DNA of 64,000 nt from an uncultured Odoribacter sp. GTDB lineage: Bacteria > Bacteroidota > Bacteroidia > Bacteroidales > Marinifilaceae. Below the pieces are notes generated by a model. The model did no database searches. It was not told the origin of the DNA and saw only the letters and a program-made list of their open reading frames with translations. The DNA lies in the NCBI GenBank assembly GCA_900544025.1, contig UQTM01000003.1, forward strand, positions 25,692 to 89,691, written 5' to 3'. Of the stretch, positions 42,831 to 51,283 are shown in pieces. Position 1 is the stretch's first letter, and every line of letters begins with the position of its first letter. The translations under genes and the position numbers were made by a program.

Positions 42831-45800
42831 ATGTCTAAAATTGTGAACCATCCGGTACTGGATGTACCCGTTCGGGAAAAAGTGACTTTCCGGTATAATG
42901 GAAAAGAGATACAAGCGGAGAGTGGATATACCATTGCCGCCGCATTGCATCAGGCCGGTTTTCCGGTGCACAGCCATAGCCTTGAAGGCCGAAAACGTTC
43001 ACTTGCCTGTGGTATCGGTAAATGCGGTGCCTGTGAAATGCTGGTGGACGGGAAGATCCGGCGTATTTGTATCACTAAAGTCGATGGAGTAAAAGAGGTA
43101 AAGGAAGTGGAAGAAGAGTTCGGAGCTTCGGGAAAACCGGTTTCTTTGCCTGTTGCCAAGAAAATATTGCGGACTTCAGTCGTCATTGTCGGGGCGGGAC
43201 CTGCGGGATTGGCTGTGCGGGAAGAGTTTTCCAAATATGGGGTGGATAATATACTGATCGATAATAACGATAAAGTCGGAGGCCAGTTTACCATGCAAAC
43301 GCACCAGTTTTTCTTTTTTGAGAAGGAGAAACGCTTTGGAGGGATGCGGGGATTTGACATTGCCCATCATCTTGCCGGGGAAAATATGGATGGAATATAT
43401 TTAAATTCTACGGTATGGGATGTATTGGAGGGTAAGCGTGTGGCGGTTAAAAACATTCTGACCGACGAGTTGTTTTTTGTGGATGCCGATTATTTGGTGG
43501 TGGCTACCGGGGCTGTGCCCTTTATGCCGGCATTTGAAAATGACGATCTGCCGGGAGTATATACGGCGGCGGTGGTCCAGAAGATGATGAATAATGAAAT
43601 GACATTGCTGGGAAAAAATGTACTGACCGTAGGGGCCGGGAATATCGGTTACCTGACTTCCTATCAATTGATGCAGGCAGGGGCCAATGTGAAGGCCATT
43701 ATCGAGGCGATGCCGAAGGAGGGGGGCTTTCCGGTGCAGGCCAACCGGGTGAGGCGCCTGGCCATTCCGATACTCACTTCTTATACATTGATCCGGGCTA
43801 TTCCGAATAAAGAGGGGAACGGTATCTGCGGGGCGGTGATTGCACAATGTGAAAACTTTCGTCCGATACGGGGAACAGAGAAATTTATCAAAGGAATAGA
43901 CGTTATCAATATCTGTACGGGATTGATTCCCGATAATCAATTGTGGCTGAAAGGGAAAGAGGTGTTTGGGGCACAATGTTATGCGGCCGGGGATGCCATC
44001 CGTATCGGGGAAGGTACGAGCGCGGTGTTGAAAGGCAGGCATACGGCGATGCAAATTGTGAAGGAACTGGGAATAAAGATTAATCACGACGATTATCTGG
44101 TGTTGTCGAAAGAATATATCGATTCTCAGCAACATCCGATGAAAGTATTGGGAGAACCCCGCCGTCCCGATGCAGAACGGGCTATGGCCCGCGGCTTTGT
44201 GGTGGCCGATTGCTTATATGGATTTGCCTGTAATCCTTGTTCATTTGCCTGTCCGCACGGGGCGATCACAAAATCGTCCACTTCCACGGTTCCGGTTATC
44301 GACTACGGACGTTGTATCGGTTGTATGGAATGTGTGTACCAATGTCCGGGATTGGCGATTTTCGGGTATGACCTAAAGAAAGAAAAGTTGTTCCTGCCTG
44401 TGGAATATGAAGTGAAAGAGGGAGAACAGGTATGGTTGGTAAATAATAATGGAGAACGGCTGGGAGAAGGCGTGGTGGAGAAAATATTGCATAAACCTAA
44501 TAAAACTCACGTGGCAAGGGTAAAATCCCAGACAATACAAGCGGGAGAATTGACAAAGGTACGAGGTTTCATTGTGAAAGATAAATATCCCGAACCTTTG
44601 GAATTTAAACCTCTGCTGAAAGAGGATCCGGGAGCTACTTATATCTGTCATTGTGACGATGTGAAGCTGGAAGAGGTTTTAAAGGTTGTCGGTGACCGGA
44701 CTTTTATCTCTATCGACGAGATCAAGCATACCACCCATTTGGGCATGGGGCCTTGCCGGGGGAAGCGGTGCATTCCCCGGTTGAAAACTGCGTTACGAAG
44801 CCGGGGGATAGAAGTCACCGGGGATGCCACTCCGCGTGCGCCTTTATCGAATCAATTGACATTGGGCGAATTGCATCCGGCGCCAAAAGGGAATGTTTAT
44901 CTGGTGGCTAACCGGGAAAATATGACGAAGATCGAAGTGGCCGCCTTGATTGCCGGAGGCGGGATAGCCGGAAGTTCCCTTTTCCGGTATATGGCGGAAG
45001 CGGGACTGAATCCTATTTTGGTGAATGCCGACCGGGGATCGTCGTGGCGGAATATCGGCGGAGGGCGGACTGCTTTCTCTATTCCTGAGTTGGCCGAAAT
45101 AGCCGGACAGAACCATTCTATATTCCGGGAATTGCAAAAATTGTCGAATATCGATTATAAGCCGATCAGGTACATTAGTTTTGCACACGACGAAGACACC
45201 TACAAGGCGTTGGAAGCCAGTAAAGCCTGGTCAAAAGCCGAGATGATCGCCCCGAAGCAATTCCGGGAAGAAATTTCACCTTATTTTAATCCGAAGCCCC
45301 GGAAATATCTTTCGGCTCTGGCTACGGAGGATTGCTGGCAGGCTACGCCGGGCAAAGTGGTGGATTTGGTTCGGAATATAGGCGTATCGGCCGGGGGAAC
45401 GGTGTTAGAAGATTGCCGGGTGATAGAAGCAGTAAAAGAAGGGAAATATACCAGCGTATTGGTATTGACTCACGACCAGAAGTATATCGAGTACCGGACA
45501 GAGCACTTTGTGAATGCTTTGGGGAGCGGGGCGGGAAAATTGTGTGACAGTATGGGGATCGATGCCGGGTTATATCCTGTGCGGCATCAGGCATTTATTA
45601 CCCGCCGCCTGCCTATGCTGGGAAAAAACGGCAGTAATCTGGATATGTTGATCGACCGTCAGGATTATAAAGGTTTTTCAGCCGTTTACGGTCAGCAAAT
45701 CGCTTATACGGGACAGATTATCGGTTGTGCCTCGCCCAAGCTGGATGCCATGCGTATCGATAAAAACCTGAAAGTAAATACCAAGGCTTTTCTGGAGATT

Positions 45801-46061
45801 GTCAGTGAGATGTTCGTTGAATGGCTGCCCCGGTTATCCGGAGTTGGAATACAGGCGGTGTGGTCGGGATATTATACGGAGCCGCGCTACATTGTCGATC
45901 CGGAATTAGGGTTATTCGTCGGAATGAGGGGACATGGTTTTATGCTGGCACAATACATTGCCCGGATGTATGTGGATAAATTGTTGGGACGGCCTGTGCC
46001 TGAATATTTCGATAAATTGAAATTGCATGCGCCGGGATTGTCGGAAAGTGCCTTTAAATAA
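42831..46061 (+). CDS. Single-chain multi-cluster FAD oxidoreductase (sarcosine/proline/hydroxyproline dehydrogenase type fusion)
   Basis: The 1076-residue protein joins five modules usually split over several subunits. (1) A plant-type [2Fe-2S] domain with Cys60, 65, 68 and 80. (2) A pyridine-nucleotide-disulfide-type FAD domain with GAGPAG at 121-126 and a second dinucleotide motif GAGNIG at 268-273. (3) A ferredoxin-like insert with C495-x2-C498-x2-C501-x3-C505 for [4Fe-4S] and extra Cys461, 467, 470 and 474. (4) A BFD-like [2Fe-2S] domain with Cys606, 608, 642 and 647. (5) A DAO-type FAD oxidase domain starting AGGGIAG near 708. This matches the alpha, gamma and beta parts of heteromeric amine or imino-acid dehydrogenases. 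A secondary-amine amino acid is the likely substrate; which one is unknown. It is a monocistronic cytoplasmic enzyme between two terminators. Confidence 0.82.
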   Translation: MSKIVNHPVLDVPVREKVTFRYNGKEIQAESGYTIAAALHQAGFPVHSHSLEGRKRSLACGIGKCGACEMLVDGKIRRICITKVDGVKEVKEVEEEFGASGKPVSLPVAKKILRTSVVIVGAGPAGLAVREEFSKYGVDNILIDNNDKVGGQFTMQTHQFFFFEKEKRFGGMRGFDIAHHLAGENMDGIYLNSTVWDVLEGKRVAVKNILTDELFFVDADYLVVATGAVPFMPAFENDDLPGVYTAAVVQKMMNNEMTLLGKNVLTVGAGNIGYLTSYQLMQAGANVKAIIEAMPKEGGFPVQANRVRRLAIPILTSYTLIRAIPNKEGNGICGAVIAQCENFRPIRGTEKFIKGIDVINICTGLIPDNQLWLKGKEVFGAQCYAAGDAIRIGEGTSAVLKGRHTAMQIVKELGIKINHDDYLVLSKEYIDSQQHPMKVLGEPRRPDAERAMARGFVVADCLYGFACNPCSFACPHGAITKSSTSTVPVIDYGRCIGCMECVYQCPGLAIFGYDLKKEKLFLPVEYEVKEGEQVWLVNNNGERLGEGVVEKILHKPNKTHVARVKSQTIQAGELTKVRGFIVKDKYPEPLEFKPLLKEDPGATYICHCDDVKLEEVLKVVGDRTFISIDEIKHTTHLGMGPCRGKRCIPRLKTALRSRGIEVTGDATPRAPLSNQLTLGELHPAPKGNVYLVANRENMTKIEVAALIAGGGIAGSSLFRYMAEAGLNPILVNADRGSSWRNIGGGRTAFSIPELAEIAGQNHSIFRELQKLSNIDYKPIRYISFAHDEDTYKALEASKAWSKAEMIAPKQFREEISPYFNPKPRKYLSALATEDCWQATPGKVVDLVRNIGVSAGGTVLEDCRVIEAVKEGKYTSVLVLTHDQKYIEYRTEHFVNALGSGAGKLCDSMGIDAGLYPVRHQAFITRRLPMLGKNGSNLDMLIDRQDYKGFSAVYGQQIAYTGQIIGCASPKLDAMRIDKNLKVNTKAFLEIVSEMFVEWLPRLSGVGIQAVWSGYYTEPRYIVDPELGLFVGMRGHGFMLAQYIARMYVDKLLGRPVPEYFDKLKLHAPGLSESAFK

Positions 46062-46082
46062 ATAAAATATAAATGAAGAAAG

Positions 46083-46110
46083 CGGCTGATAATTATTTAT
46101 TCAGCCGTTT
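46083..46110 (+). terminator. Rho-independent terminator
   Basis: CGGCTGA (46083-46089) pairs with TCAGCCG (46101-46107) followed by TTTTTG, 22 bases after the oxidoreductase stop. Confidence 0.65.
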
Positions 46111-46228
46111 TTGTTGAATTTTTAGTCTTGCATTTTACGGGGGAGATGCAGAAAATGTCCTGTATATTTATTTTAGGCAAAACCGGGAACAAAAAACTTA
46201 TAAATTAGCTTTTCGTACATAGTTTGTT

Positions 46229-46236
46229 TATTTTTG
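46229..46236 (+). promoter_or_regulatory. -7 promoter box (TATTTTTG)
   Basis: TAnnTTTG match 19 bases before the ATG at 46255, implying a leader of about 14 bases. Confidence 0.5.
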
Positions 46237-46254
46237 TCGCAAATACAGAAGGTT

Positions 46255-47094
46255 ATGATAGAAATAGGTAAATTTAATACACTGACAGTAATTAAACTGG
46301 TGGATTTCGGGGTGTATCTCGACGGTGAAGAGAGAGGCGAAATTTTGATGCCCAAAGAGTATGTTCCCGATAATTGTTCGCCGGATGATGAAGTGAGGGT
46401 TTTTATCTATTTCGATTCGGAAGACCGTATTGTGGCGACTACGGAGAATCCTTATGTGCAGGTGGGTGAATTTGCTTTTTTAAAAGTGGTGGCGGTAAGC
46501 GGTGTAGGAGCGTTTTTGGATTGGGGATTGAGGAAAGATTTGATGGTGCCGTTTCGCGAGCAGCGTGAAACTATGCTGGAGGGACATTCTTATTTGGTAT
46601 ATGCCTATGTAGATAAAGCTTCGGATCGAATTGTGGCTTCGACAAAAATCGATAAATATCTGGATCAGGTGTTTCCCGAATACGAGCCGGGACAGGAAGT
46701 GGATGTGCTGATTGCCCGTAAGTCGGACCTGGGATATAGTGTGATTGTGAATAACGCTCATTGGGGACTCATTTATCAAAATGAGATATTTCAGCCTGTG
46801 AAGATCGGGCAGAAATTGAAAGGATATATAAAAGAGATACGGGAAGACGAAAAGATAGATGTCTCTTTACAACCCGCCGGATATGCAAAAATAGACGGAC
46901 TTTCTAAAATGATATTGGATAAGATCAGGGATAACGGTGGGGTATTGGATATTTCCGATAAAAGTGCCCCGGAAGAGATATACAACCTGTTCGGTTGCAG
47001 TAAAAAGAACTATAAAAAGGCGATCGGAGCTTTGTTCAAGCGGGGAATGATCGATATCGATGTCGATGAAATACGGTTGAAAGAGGAGGAGTAA
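46255..47094 (+). CDS. S1 RNA-binding protein, CvfB family
   Basis: A 279-residue RNA-binding protein of the CvfB (conserved virulence factor B) family. It holds three S1-like OB-folds: the first begins FNTLTVIKLVDFGVYLDGEE, the second FAFLKVVAVSGVGAFLDWGL, the third DVLIARKSDLGYSVIVNNAH with LKGYIKEIREDEKIDVSL. A winged-helix tail (APEEIYNLFGCSKKNYKKAIGALFKRG) follows. CvfB controls virulence gene expression in Staphylococcus; its role in Bacteroidota is unknown. The start at 46255 is chosen over a codon at 46234 that overlaps the promoter box. Confidence 0.87.
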   Translation: MIEIGKFNTLTVIKLVDFGVYLDGEERGEILMPKEYVPDNCSPDDEVRVFIYFDSEDRIVATTENPYVQVGEFAFLKVVAVSGVGAFLDWGLRKDLMVPFREQRETMLEGHSYLVYAYVDKASDRIVASTKIDKYLDQVFPEYEPGQEVDVLIARKSDLGYSVIVNNAHWGLIYQNEIFQPVKIGQKLKGYIKEIREDEKIDVSLQPAGYAKIDGLSKMILDKIRDNGGVLDISDKSAPEEIYNLFGCSKKNYKKAIGALFKRGMIDIDVDEIRLKEEE

Positions 47095-47140
47095 CGGGAC
47101 CGGCGATGTTTCGGCAGCCTTGCCTGGGATAATGAGAAAT

Positions 47141-47178
47141 AAAAATCGTGGAAACAAAAAACTGTTTCCACGATTTTT
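47141..47178. terminator. Bidirectional hairpin terminator
   Basis: A 16-pair perfect stem (AAAAATCGTGGAAACA with its complement at 47163-47178) and a T-run lie between the convergent CvfB-like and DUF3127 genes. Confidence 0.85.
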
Positions 47179-47205
47179 TTAGGTGTTATTTCAGCCTTTC
47201 CGAGG

Positions 47206-47580
47206 TCAGAAAGGAAGATCGTCGGCTTCCGGCATGGGAGGAATATCCTCGACATGGTATTCCGGGACCGGAATGTTTTCCGGATTTTGCGGCTCCATTT
47301 TTTCGATCCGCCAACCTTCAAGGTTTGTAAAATAAGAAATCTGTCCTTTGTTTTCCCATTTCCGCCCCCTTATGTTGAAATATACTTTTATGTTTTCGTT
47401 TAGAGCAATATTTTCAAGAAGATCACATCTGTCTTGTATCAACTGTACTTTTACGAAGTCATTCCACTGTGAATTTTTTTCGTTTTCCACTTCGATCACG
47501 AATTCTCTCTTCTGGAATTTTTCGCTGATGTGCTGTGTGTCTTCTTTAAATATTAGCTTTCCGACAATTTCGTAGTTCAT
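47206..47580 (-). CDS. DUF3127 protein, SSB-like fold with acidic DDLPF tail
   Basis: A 124-residue DUF3127 protein, a Bacteroidota family predicted to have an OB-fold. The core is YEIVGKLIFKEDTQHISEKFQKREFVIEVEN followed by DFVKVQLIQDRCDLLENI and IKVYFNIRGRKWENKGQISY. The C-terminus is Pro/Glu-rich and ends PPMPEADDLPF, closely resembling the acidic tip of single-stranded DNA-binding protein (DDDIPF) that docks DNA-repair partners. A role in single-stranded nucleic-acid handling is therefore inferred. It lies downstream of two FKBP genes but beyond their terminator. Confidence 0.8.
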   Translation of the reverse strand: MNYEIVGKLIFKEDTQHISEKFQKREFVIEVENEKNSQWNDFVKVQLIQDRCDLLENIALNENIKVYFNIRGRKWENKGQISYFTNLEGWRIEKMEPQNPENIPVPEYHVEDIPPMPEADDLPF

Positions 47581-47615
47581 GTGTCAATGAGATGAAATTA
47601 TATTTTATAAAACAA

Positions 47616-47638
47616 AGCCTGGGGGAAATCCCCAGGCT
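47616..47638 (-). terminator. Hairpin terminator of the FKBP operon
   Basis: AGCCTGGGG pairs with CCCCAGGCT over a 5-base loop; the minus strand then reads TTGTTTTATAAAA. Confidence 0.7.
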
Positions 47639-47661
47639 ATGCAATTAGCCTTTTCAGGTAA

Positions 47662-48372
47662 TTATTTTTCGGTTGCTGTTGAATCGGGTTTAACGATGTT
47701 CAGCAATTCAACTTCAAAAACCAAAGTTGAGTTAGGCATGATCGATCCGTAAGGACGTGGGCCATAACCCATTTCAGAAGGAATATATAATTCCCATTTT
47801 GATCCTACAGGCATTTGCTGTAAAGCTGCTGTCCATCCCGGAATAACCTGGTTTACCTGGAATCTTGCCGGTTCTGCGCTTTCTGCATTGCTGTCGAATA
47901 CTTTTCCGTCGATATGTTTTCCAGTGTATCTTACTTCTACCATGTCGGTAGCGGCCGGTTTTTCACCGGTTCCGGCTTTGATTACTTTGTATTGTACGCC
48001 ATTTCCGCCGGGAAGAGTATCGACACCTGATTTTTTAGCGTTCTTTTCCATGAATTCTTTACCTTTTGTCAGGTTTTCTTCCACTTTCTTCATGTATTCT
48101 TTCTGCATGAAGTTGTTAATGAACATATCCATCTCACGAGGATCGACATCCACTTTCTTTTCCTGAATGGCGGAGTTCATTCCGGCAACCAGTGCACTGA
48201 CATTTACTTTGAAAATGTCCTGCATCTGAGAACCCATCAGATAACCGTAATAGAAAGAAACTGTGTCAGCAGTAGTTTTTAAAGGTGCTGAAGTCTGAGT
48301 GGTCGAACCACTGTTACAACCCATTGCCATAATAGCTACGGCGAAAGAGAGCAGTAAATTTTTTGTCTTCAT
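47662..48372 (-). CDS. FKBP-type peptidyl-prolyl isomerase, lipoprotein
   Basis: A 236-residue FKBP-type isomerase that speeds proline cis-trans turns in exported proteins. The lipoprotein signal ends MAMGC (Cys19). A helical N-terminal dimerisation segment like that of FkpA/Mip (about 35-115) precedes the FKBP domain: GVQYKVIKAGTGEKPAATD, VEVRYTGKHIDGKVFDS, RFQVNQVIPGWTAALQQMPVG and GYGPRPYGSIMPNSTLVFEVELL. Active-site aromatic residues are kept. It lies 24 bases after a paralogue on the same strand and shares its promoter. Confidence 0.92.
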   Translation of the reverse strand: MKTKNLLLSFAVAIMAMGCNSGSTTQTSAPLKTTADTVSFYYGYLMGSQMQDIFKVNVSALVAGMNSAIQEKKVDVDPREMDMFINNFMQKEYMKKVEENLTKGKEFMEKNAKKSGVDTLPGGNGVQYKVIKAGTGEKPAATDMVEVRYTGKHIDGKVFDSNAESAEPARFQVNQVIPGWTAALQQMPVGSKWELYIPSEMGYGPRPYGSIMPNSTLVFEVELLNIVKPDSTATEK

Positions 48373-48396
48373 TGTTAAAGTTTTATAGAATATTAA

Positions 48397-48999
48397 TTAT
48401 ACAATTGCCAATAATTCAACATCAAAGATCAGAGTTTCATCCGGTCCGATAGCTTGTCCGGCTCCGTGCGAACCATAAGCCATTTCGGAAGGAATGTAAA
48501 GCTGCCACTTCGATCCTACAGGCATCAGTTGTAAGGCTTCCACCCAACCCTGAATCACTCCGCCTACCGGGAATTCTGCCGGTTCTCCTCTGCGAATGGA
48601 AGAATCGAACACCGTTCCATCGATCAGACGGCCTTCGTAATGGCATTTTACGGTATCGCTGGCTTTCGGTTTCGGACCATTGCCTTCTTTCAGTATTTTA
48701 TATTGTAAACCGCTGGGAAGTGCTACGACGCCTTCTTTATCCTTGTTTTCCGCCAGAAATTTTTCTCCGGCAGCTTTTGCTTTGCCGCCTCTTTCTTTTT
48801 GTAGTTTTTCGAAATAATCCTGGAGGATATTATTGGCTTCGTCAGGCATAATTTCAGGCATATTTCCTGCAAAAACGGTGGTCATGGCATCGTTGAATGC
48901 TTCTGCATTGATAGTGGTCACTCCTGATGAAATCAGGTTACTGGCAATGCTAAGCCCGAAACAATAGCTAACCCGGTCGAGTTCTTCTGAATATTTCAT
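48397..48999 (-). CDS. FKBP-type peptidyl-prolyl isomerase, FklB-like
   Basis: A 200-residue FKBP isomerase without a recognisable signal peptide, unlike the lipoprotein copy downstream. It has the N-terminal Mip-like helical region (about 1-85) and the FKBP domain: GLQYKILKEGNGPKPKASD, VKCHYEGRLIDGTVFDSS, EFPVGGVIQGWVEALQLMPVG and DETLIFDVELLAIV. A TATCTTTG box lies 33 bases upstream. The pair looks like a tandem duplication in which one copy serves the cytoplasm and the other the envelope; that split is inferred from the signals. Confidence 0.92.
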   Translation of the reverse strand: MKYSEELDRVSYCFGLSIASNLISSGVTTINAEAFNDAMTTVFAGNMPEIMPDEANNILQDYFEKLQKERGGKAKAAGEKFLAENKDKEGVVALPSGLQYKILKEGNGPKPKASDTVKCHYEGRLIDGTVFDSSIRRGEPAEFPVGGVIQGWVEALQLMPVGSKWQLYIPSEMAYGSHGAGQAIGPDETLIFDVELLAIV

Positions 49000-49031
49000 A
49001 TTTAAGATTTAATTTTATTATAAAATTCGTG

Positions 49032-49039
49032 CAAAGATA
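49032..49039 (-). promoter_or_regulatory. -7 promoter box (TATCTTTG)
   Basis: TAnnTTTG match 33 bases before the FklB-like start at 48999; probably drives both FKBP genes. Confidence 0.6.
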
Positions 49040-49140
49040 AATTAAAAACGATAAGATAAAAACTATAATGTTGAAAGTTTACCGTACACAGGGATAATAA
49101 GTTTCAGGAATTATATTTTTTCATTTTTCGTTTTTCATTT

Positions 49141-49797
49141 TTAACCTTCAAGGATTCGTCCGTCTTGTAAAAGTATTTTTTGATCGGATAGTTCCGCCAG
49201 AGAATTGTCATGTGTGACAATGACAAAAGTTTGCCCTAATTCGTCCCGAAGCGAAAAGAAAAGCTGGTGTAGTTCGTTTTTGGTATGCGTATCGAGATTT
49301 CCCGAAGGCTCGTCCGCTAACACGATTTTGGGATTATTGACCAACGCTCTGGCAACAGAAACCCTTTGTTGCTCTCCTCCGGAAAGTTCGTTCGGTTTAT
49401 GAGAGATTCGGTCTTTCAGGCCCATCAGGCAGAGTAATTCCAATGCTCTTTTCTCTGCTTCCTTTTTTCCTGTACCTTTTATCCAGGCCGGAATGCACAC
49501 ATTTTCCAGAGCTGTAAATTCCGGCAATAGATGGTGGAATTGAAAAACAAAGCCGATGTTATTATTCCGGAAAGCAGCTAATTTGTCGGAAGAGTAGGTC
49601 GCGACATTTACATTGTCGTATAACACTTCTCCGCTATCAGGATAATCGAGAGTGCCGAGAATGTGAAGCAAGGTACTTTTTCCTGTTCCGCTCGCTCCAA
49701 TGATACTGATTACTTTTTTTTCCGGGATTTTTAGTGTGATCCCTTTTAATACATTTAGTTTTCCGTAGCTTTTGTGTATATCTTTTACTTCGATCAT
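49141..49797 (-). CDS. ABC transporter ATP-binding protein, LolD/MacB type
   Basis: A 218-residue ATPase of the LolD/MacB (type VII) group, which drives lipoprotein release from the inner membrane or efflux. Walker A is GASGTGKST, the Q-loop is FVFQFHHLLPEFTALENV, the signature is LSGGEQQRVSVARAL, Walker B is IVLADEPSGNLD and the H-loop is VTHD. FHHLLPEF is characteristic of LolD. No LolC/LolE permease gene adjoins it, so the partner must be encoded elsewhere. Confidence 0.85.
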   Translation of the reverse strand: MIEVKDIHKSYGKLNVLKGITLKIPEKKVISIIGASGTGKSTLLHILGTLDYPDSGEVLYDNVNVATYSSDKLAAFRNNNIGFVFQFHHLLPEFTALENVCIPAWIKGTGKKEAEKRALELLCLMGLKDRISHKPNELSGGEQQRVSVARALVNNPKIVLADEPSGNLDTHTKNELHQLFFSLRDELGQTFVIVTHDNSLAELSDQKILLQDGRILEG

Positions 49798-49938
49798 AAA
49801 ATAATGCTGCTTCGAAAGAGGATTTTCCTCTGCCGTTGGTGTTTTATGGGGTTAAAGGTAGGAATAAAATTTCATGCAGCAGGAATTTGTAACGAATAAA
49901 AAATTCAGGAAATCGTTGTCACATTAAAATATGTTTTT

Positions 49939-49946
49939 TATCTTTG
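49939..49946 (+). promoter_or_regulatory. Promoter of tRNA-Gly: -7 box TATCTTTG, -33 box TTG
   Basis: TATCTTTG lies 38 bases upstream of the tRNA, with TTG at 49916-49918 about 20 bases before it, the best two-part Bacteroidota promoter match in the window. Confidence 0.65.
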
Positions 49947-49984
49947 CATCGTTCAAAAACAAGGGGACATTGCTTTGAAATAAT

Positions 49985-50057
<73 letters not shown>

Positions 50058-50066
50058 CATAAGGAG

Positions 50067-50098
50067 ACGAGATCAGAATATTCTGATCTCGTTTTTTT
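50067..50098 (+). terminator. Rho-independent terminator of tRNA-Gly
   Basis: ACGAGATCAGAA and TTCTGATCTCGT form a palindromic stem followed by TTTTTT. Confidence 0.85.
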
Positions 50099-50107
50099 CT
50101 TTTTTCT

Positions 50108-50412
50108 ATGCCTGATTCGCTATTGAAACCGGAGGAATTTATTTTTGGCGATTATTTTTTACCTTTTCTTTTTTATAAAATTTATGATCTCAAAAATGGA
50201 TGGTATCCCCAGAAATATGTAAATCCAATAATGTTTTTTCAAATGAGTGAATTCTGATCAATAACCTTTGTGATGCGACTTGGAAACGATCGATAATGAA
50301 ATTTATACAAGGGAGAACGGCAGGAATAACTTCTGAAATAATAAATAGTAATTGTAAGACTTTATTTATAAGGATTTGTAAGTTTAATGATATGTTAATG
50401 AATTGTTTATAA
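50108..50412 (+). pseudogene. Possible small frameshifted gene downstream of tRNA-Gly
   Basis: This A/T-rich gap of about 330 bases has no intact gene. On the plus strand an ATG at 50108 opens 49 codons ending QKYVNPIMFFQMSEF with a stop at 50255. From 50257 a neighbouring frame stays open for about 50 codons, reading INNLCDATWKRSIMKFIQGR and onward. Joined by a one-base slip they would encode about 100 residues. No family was recognised, and the low GC content makes chance open frames plausible. Confidence 0.22.
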
Positions 50413-50433
50413 TATAGAAGGGATAAATGGTCG

Positions 50434-51207
50434 TCAGTCCAGCCACCCCAAATGAGAGGCATAACGGATAGCTTCAATAGAATTATCTACGTTCAGTTTT
50501 TCAAGGATTCGCTGACGATGTGTATTTACGGTGTGGACACTGATAGCCAGGCGGTCGGAGATTTCTTTACTCAACAGGCCGTCGCGGACTAATTTTAGTA
50601 TTTTCTTTTCCTGGGGAGAAAGTCGGTGCGGGGTGTTTGTTGTTTTGTATTCGGAAAATTCCGGTAGAGTGTAGGTTTGACCTGTTTTGCAGTTCAGTAA
50701 TTTGCTTTGGACGGATTGTCGGGTGTTGGTGTCCGGCGATATATCCAGCATGCTTAGGGATAGCCATACATTACCGGAAGGATCGAATTCAAGTACCTGG
50801 TATTGCTCGATTACCCGTATGTATTCTCCTTTCAGGTCGAGAATACGGTATTCGTTGATCATTTTGGTATGCCGCACATCTCTTTTGTCTTCTAAAAAAT
50901 AGCGTAAGACGGTGATTCCGTTATGGGTAAGCCGTGCAAGGTCTTCCGGATGTATGCGGGCATTGAAATAGGCCGTATTTTCATTTTCTATCCGTTTTAG
51001 GTCGTAGCCGAAGATTTCTGAAAAATTAAACGATGTATAGACATGCTTTTTTTGGTACATATCAAAAACGGTAATACCTGTATTAGCTACTTGTGATAGC
51101 TGTGATAAGAGGGTGATATGTTTGTCCAATAAAGAATAATCCAGTTCTTCCGGTTGAAAAACCTGGGAATCCAAAAGTTCCTGATATTGCTTTTCGAGTT
51201 GTTCCAT
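50434..51207 (-). CDS. PAS-domain LuxR-type transcriptional regulator
   Basis: A 257-residue regulator. The N-terminal part (about 35-165) resembles a PAS sensor fold: GITVFDMYQKKHVYTSFNFSEIFGY, then EDLARLTHNGITVLRYFL and INEYRILDLKGEYIRVIEQYQVLEFD. A LuxR/GerE helix-turn-helix follows at about 190-250 (LSPQEKKILKLVRDGLLSKEISDRL, then HTVNTHRQRILEKL). There is no phospho-acceptor receiver domain, so it may sense a small ligand directly. A TACTTTTG box lies 48 bases upstream, and a small outer-membrane barrel gene is divergent from it; regulation of that gene is possible. Confidence 0.85.
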   Translation of the reverse strand: MEQLEKQYQELLDSQVFQPEELDYSLLDKHITLLSQLSQVANTGITVFDMYQKKHVYTSFNFSEIFGYDLKRIENENTAYFNARIHPEDLARLTHNGITVLRYFLEDKRDVRHTKMINEYRILDLKGEYIRVIEQYQVLEFDPSGNVWLSLSMLDISPDTNTRQSVQSKLLNCKTGQTYTLPEFSEYKTTNTPHRLSPQEKKILKLVRDGLLSKEISDRLAISVHTVNTHRQRILEKLNVDNSIEAIRYASHLGWLD

Positions 51208-51254
51208 TACTGATTTTTCAGTATTGCCGTTCCTATTTTAAGTTCGGTACTTTG

Positions 51255-51262
51255 CAAAAGTA
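51255..51262 (-). promoter_or_regulatory. -7 promoter box (TACTTTTG) in divergent control region
   Basis: TAnnTTTG match on the minus strand before the PAS-LuxR gene. It sits in a near-palindrome (TACTTTGCAAAAGTA, 51248-51262) between divergent genes. Confidence 0.45.
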
Positions 51263-51283
51263 TTAATTTAAATTTTAAAGAAT

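Noticed and set aside
50190..50477. 95-codon minus-strand frame before the PAS-LuxR gene end
   Set aside because: It overlaps the regulator's 3' end and its hydrophobic content comes from A/T-rich DNA; no start signal.
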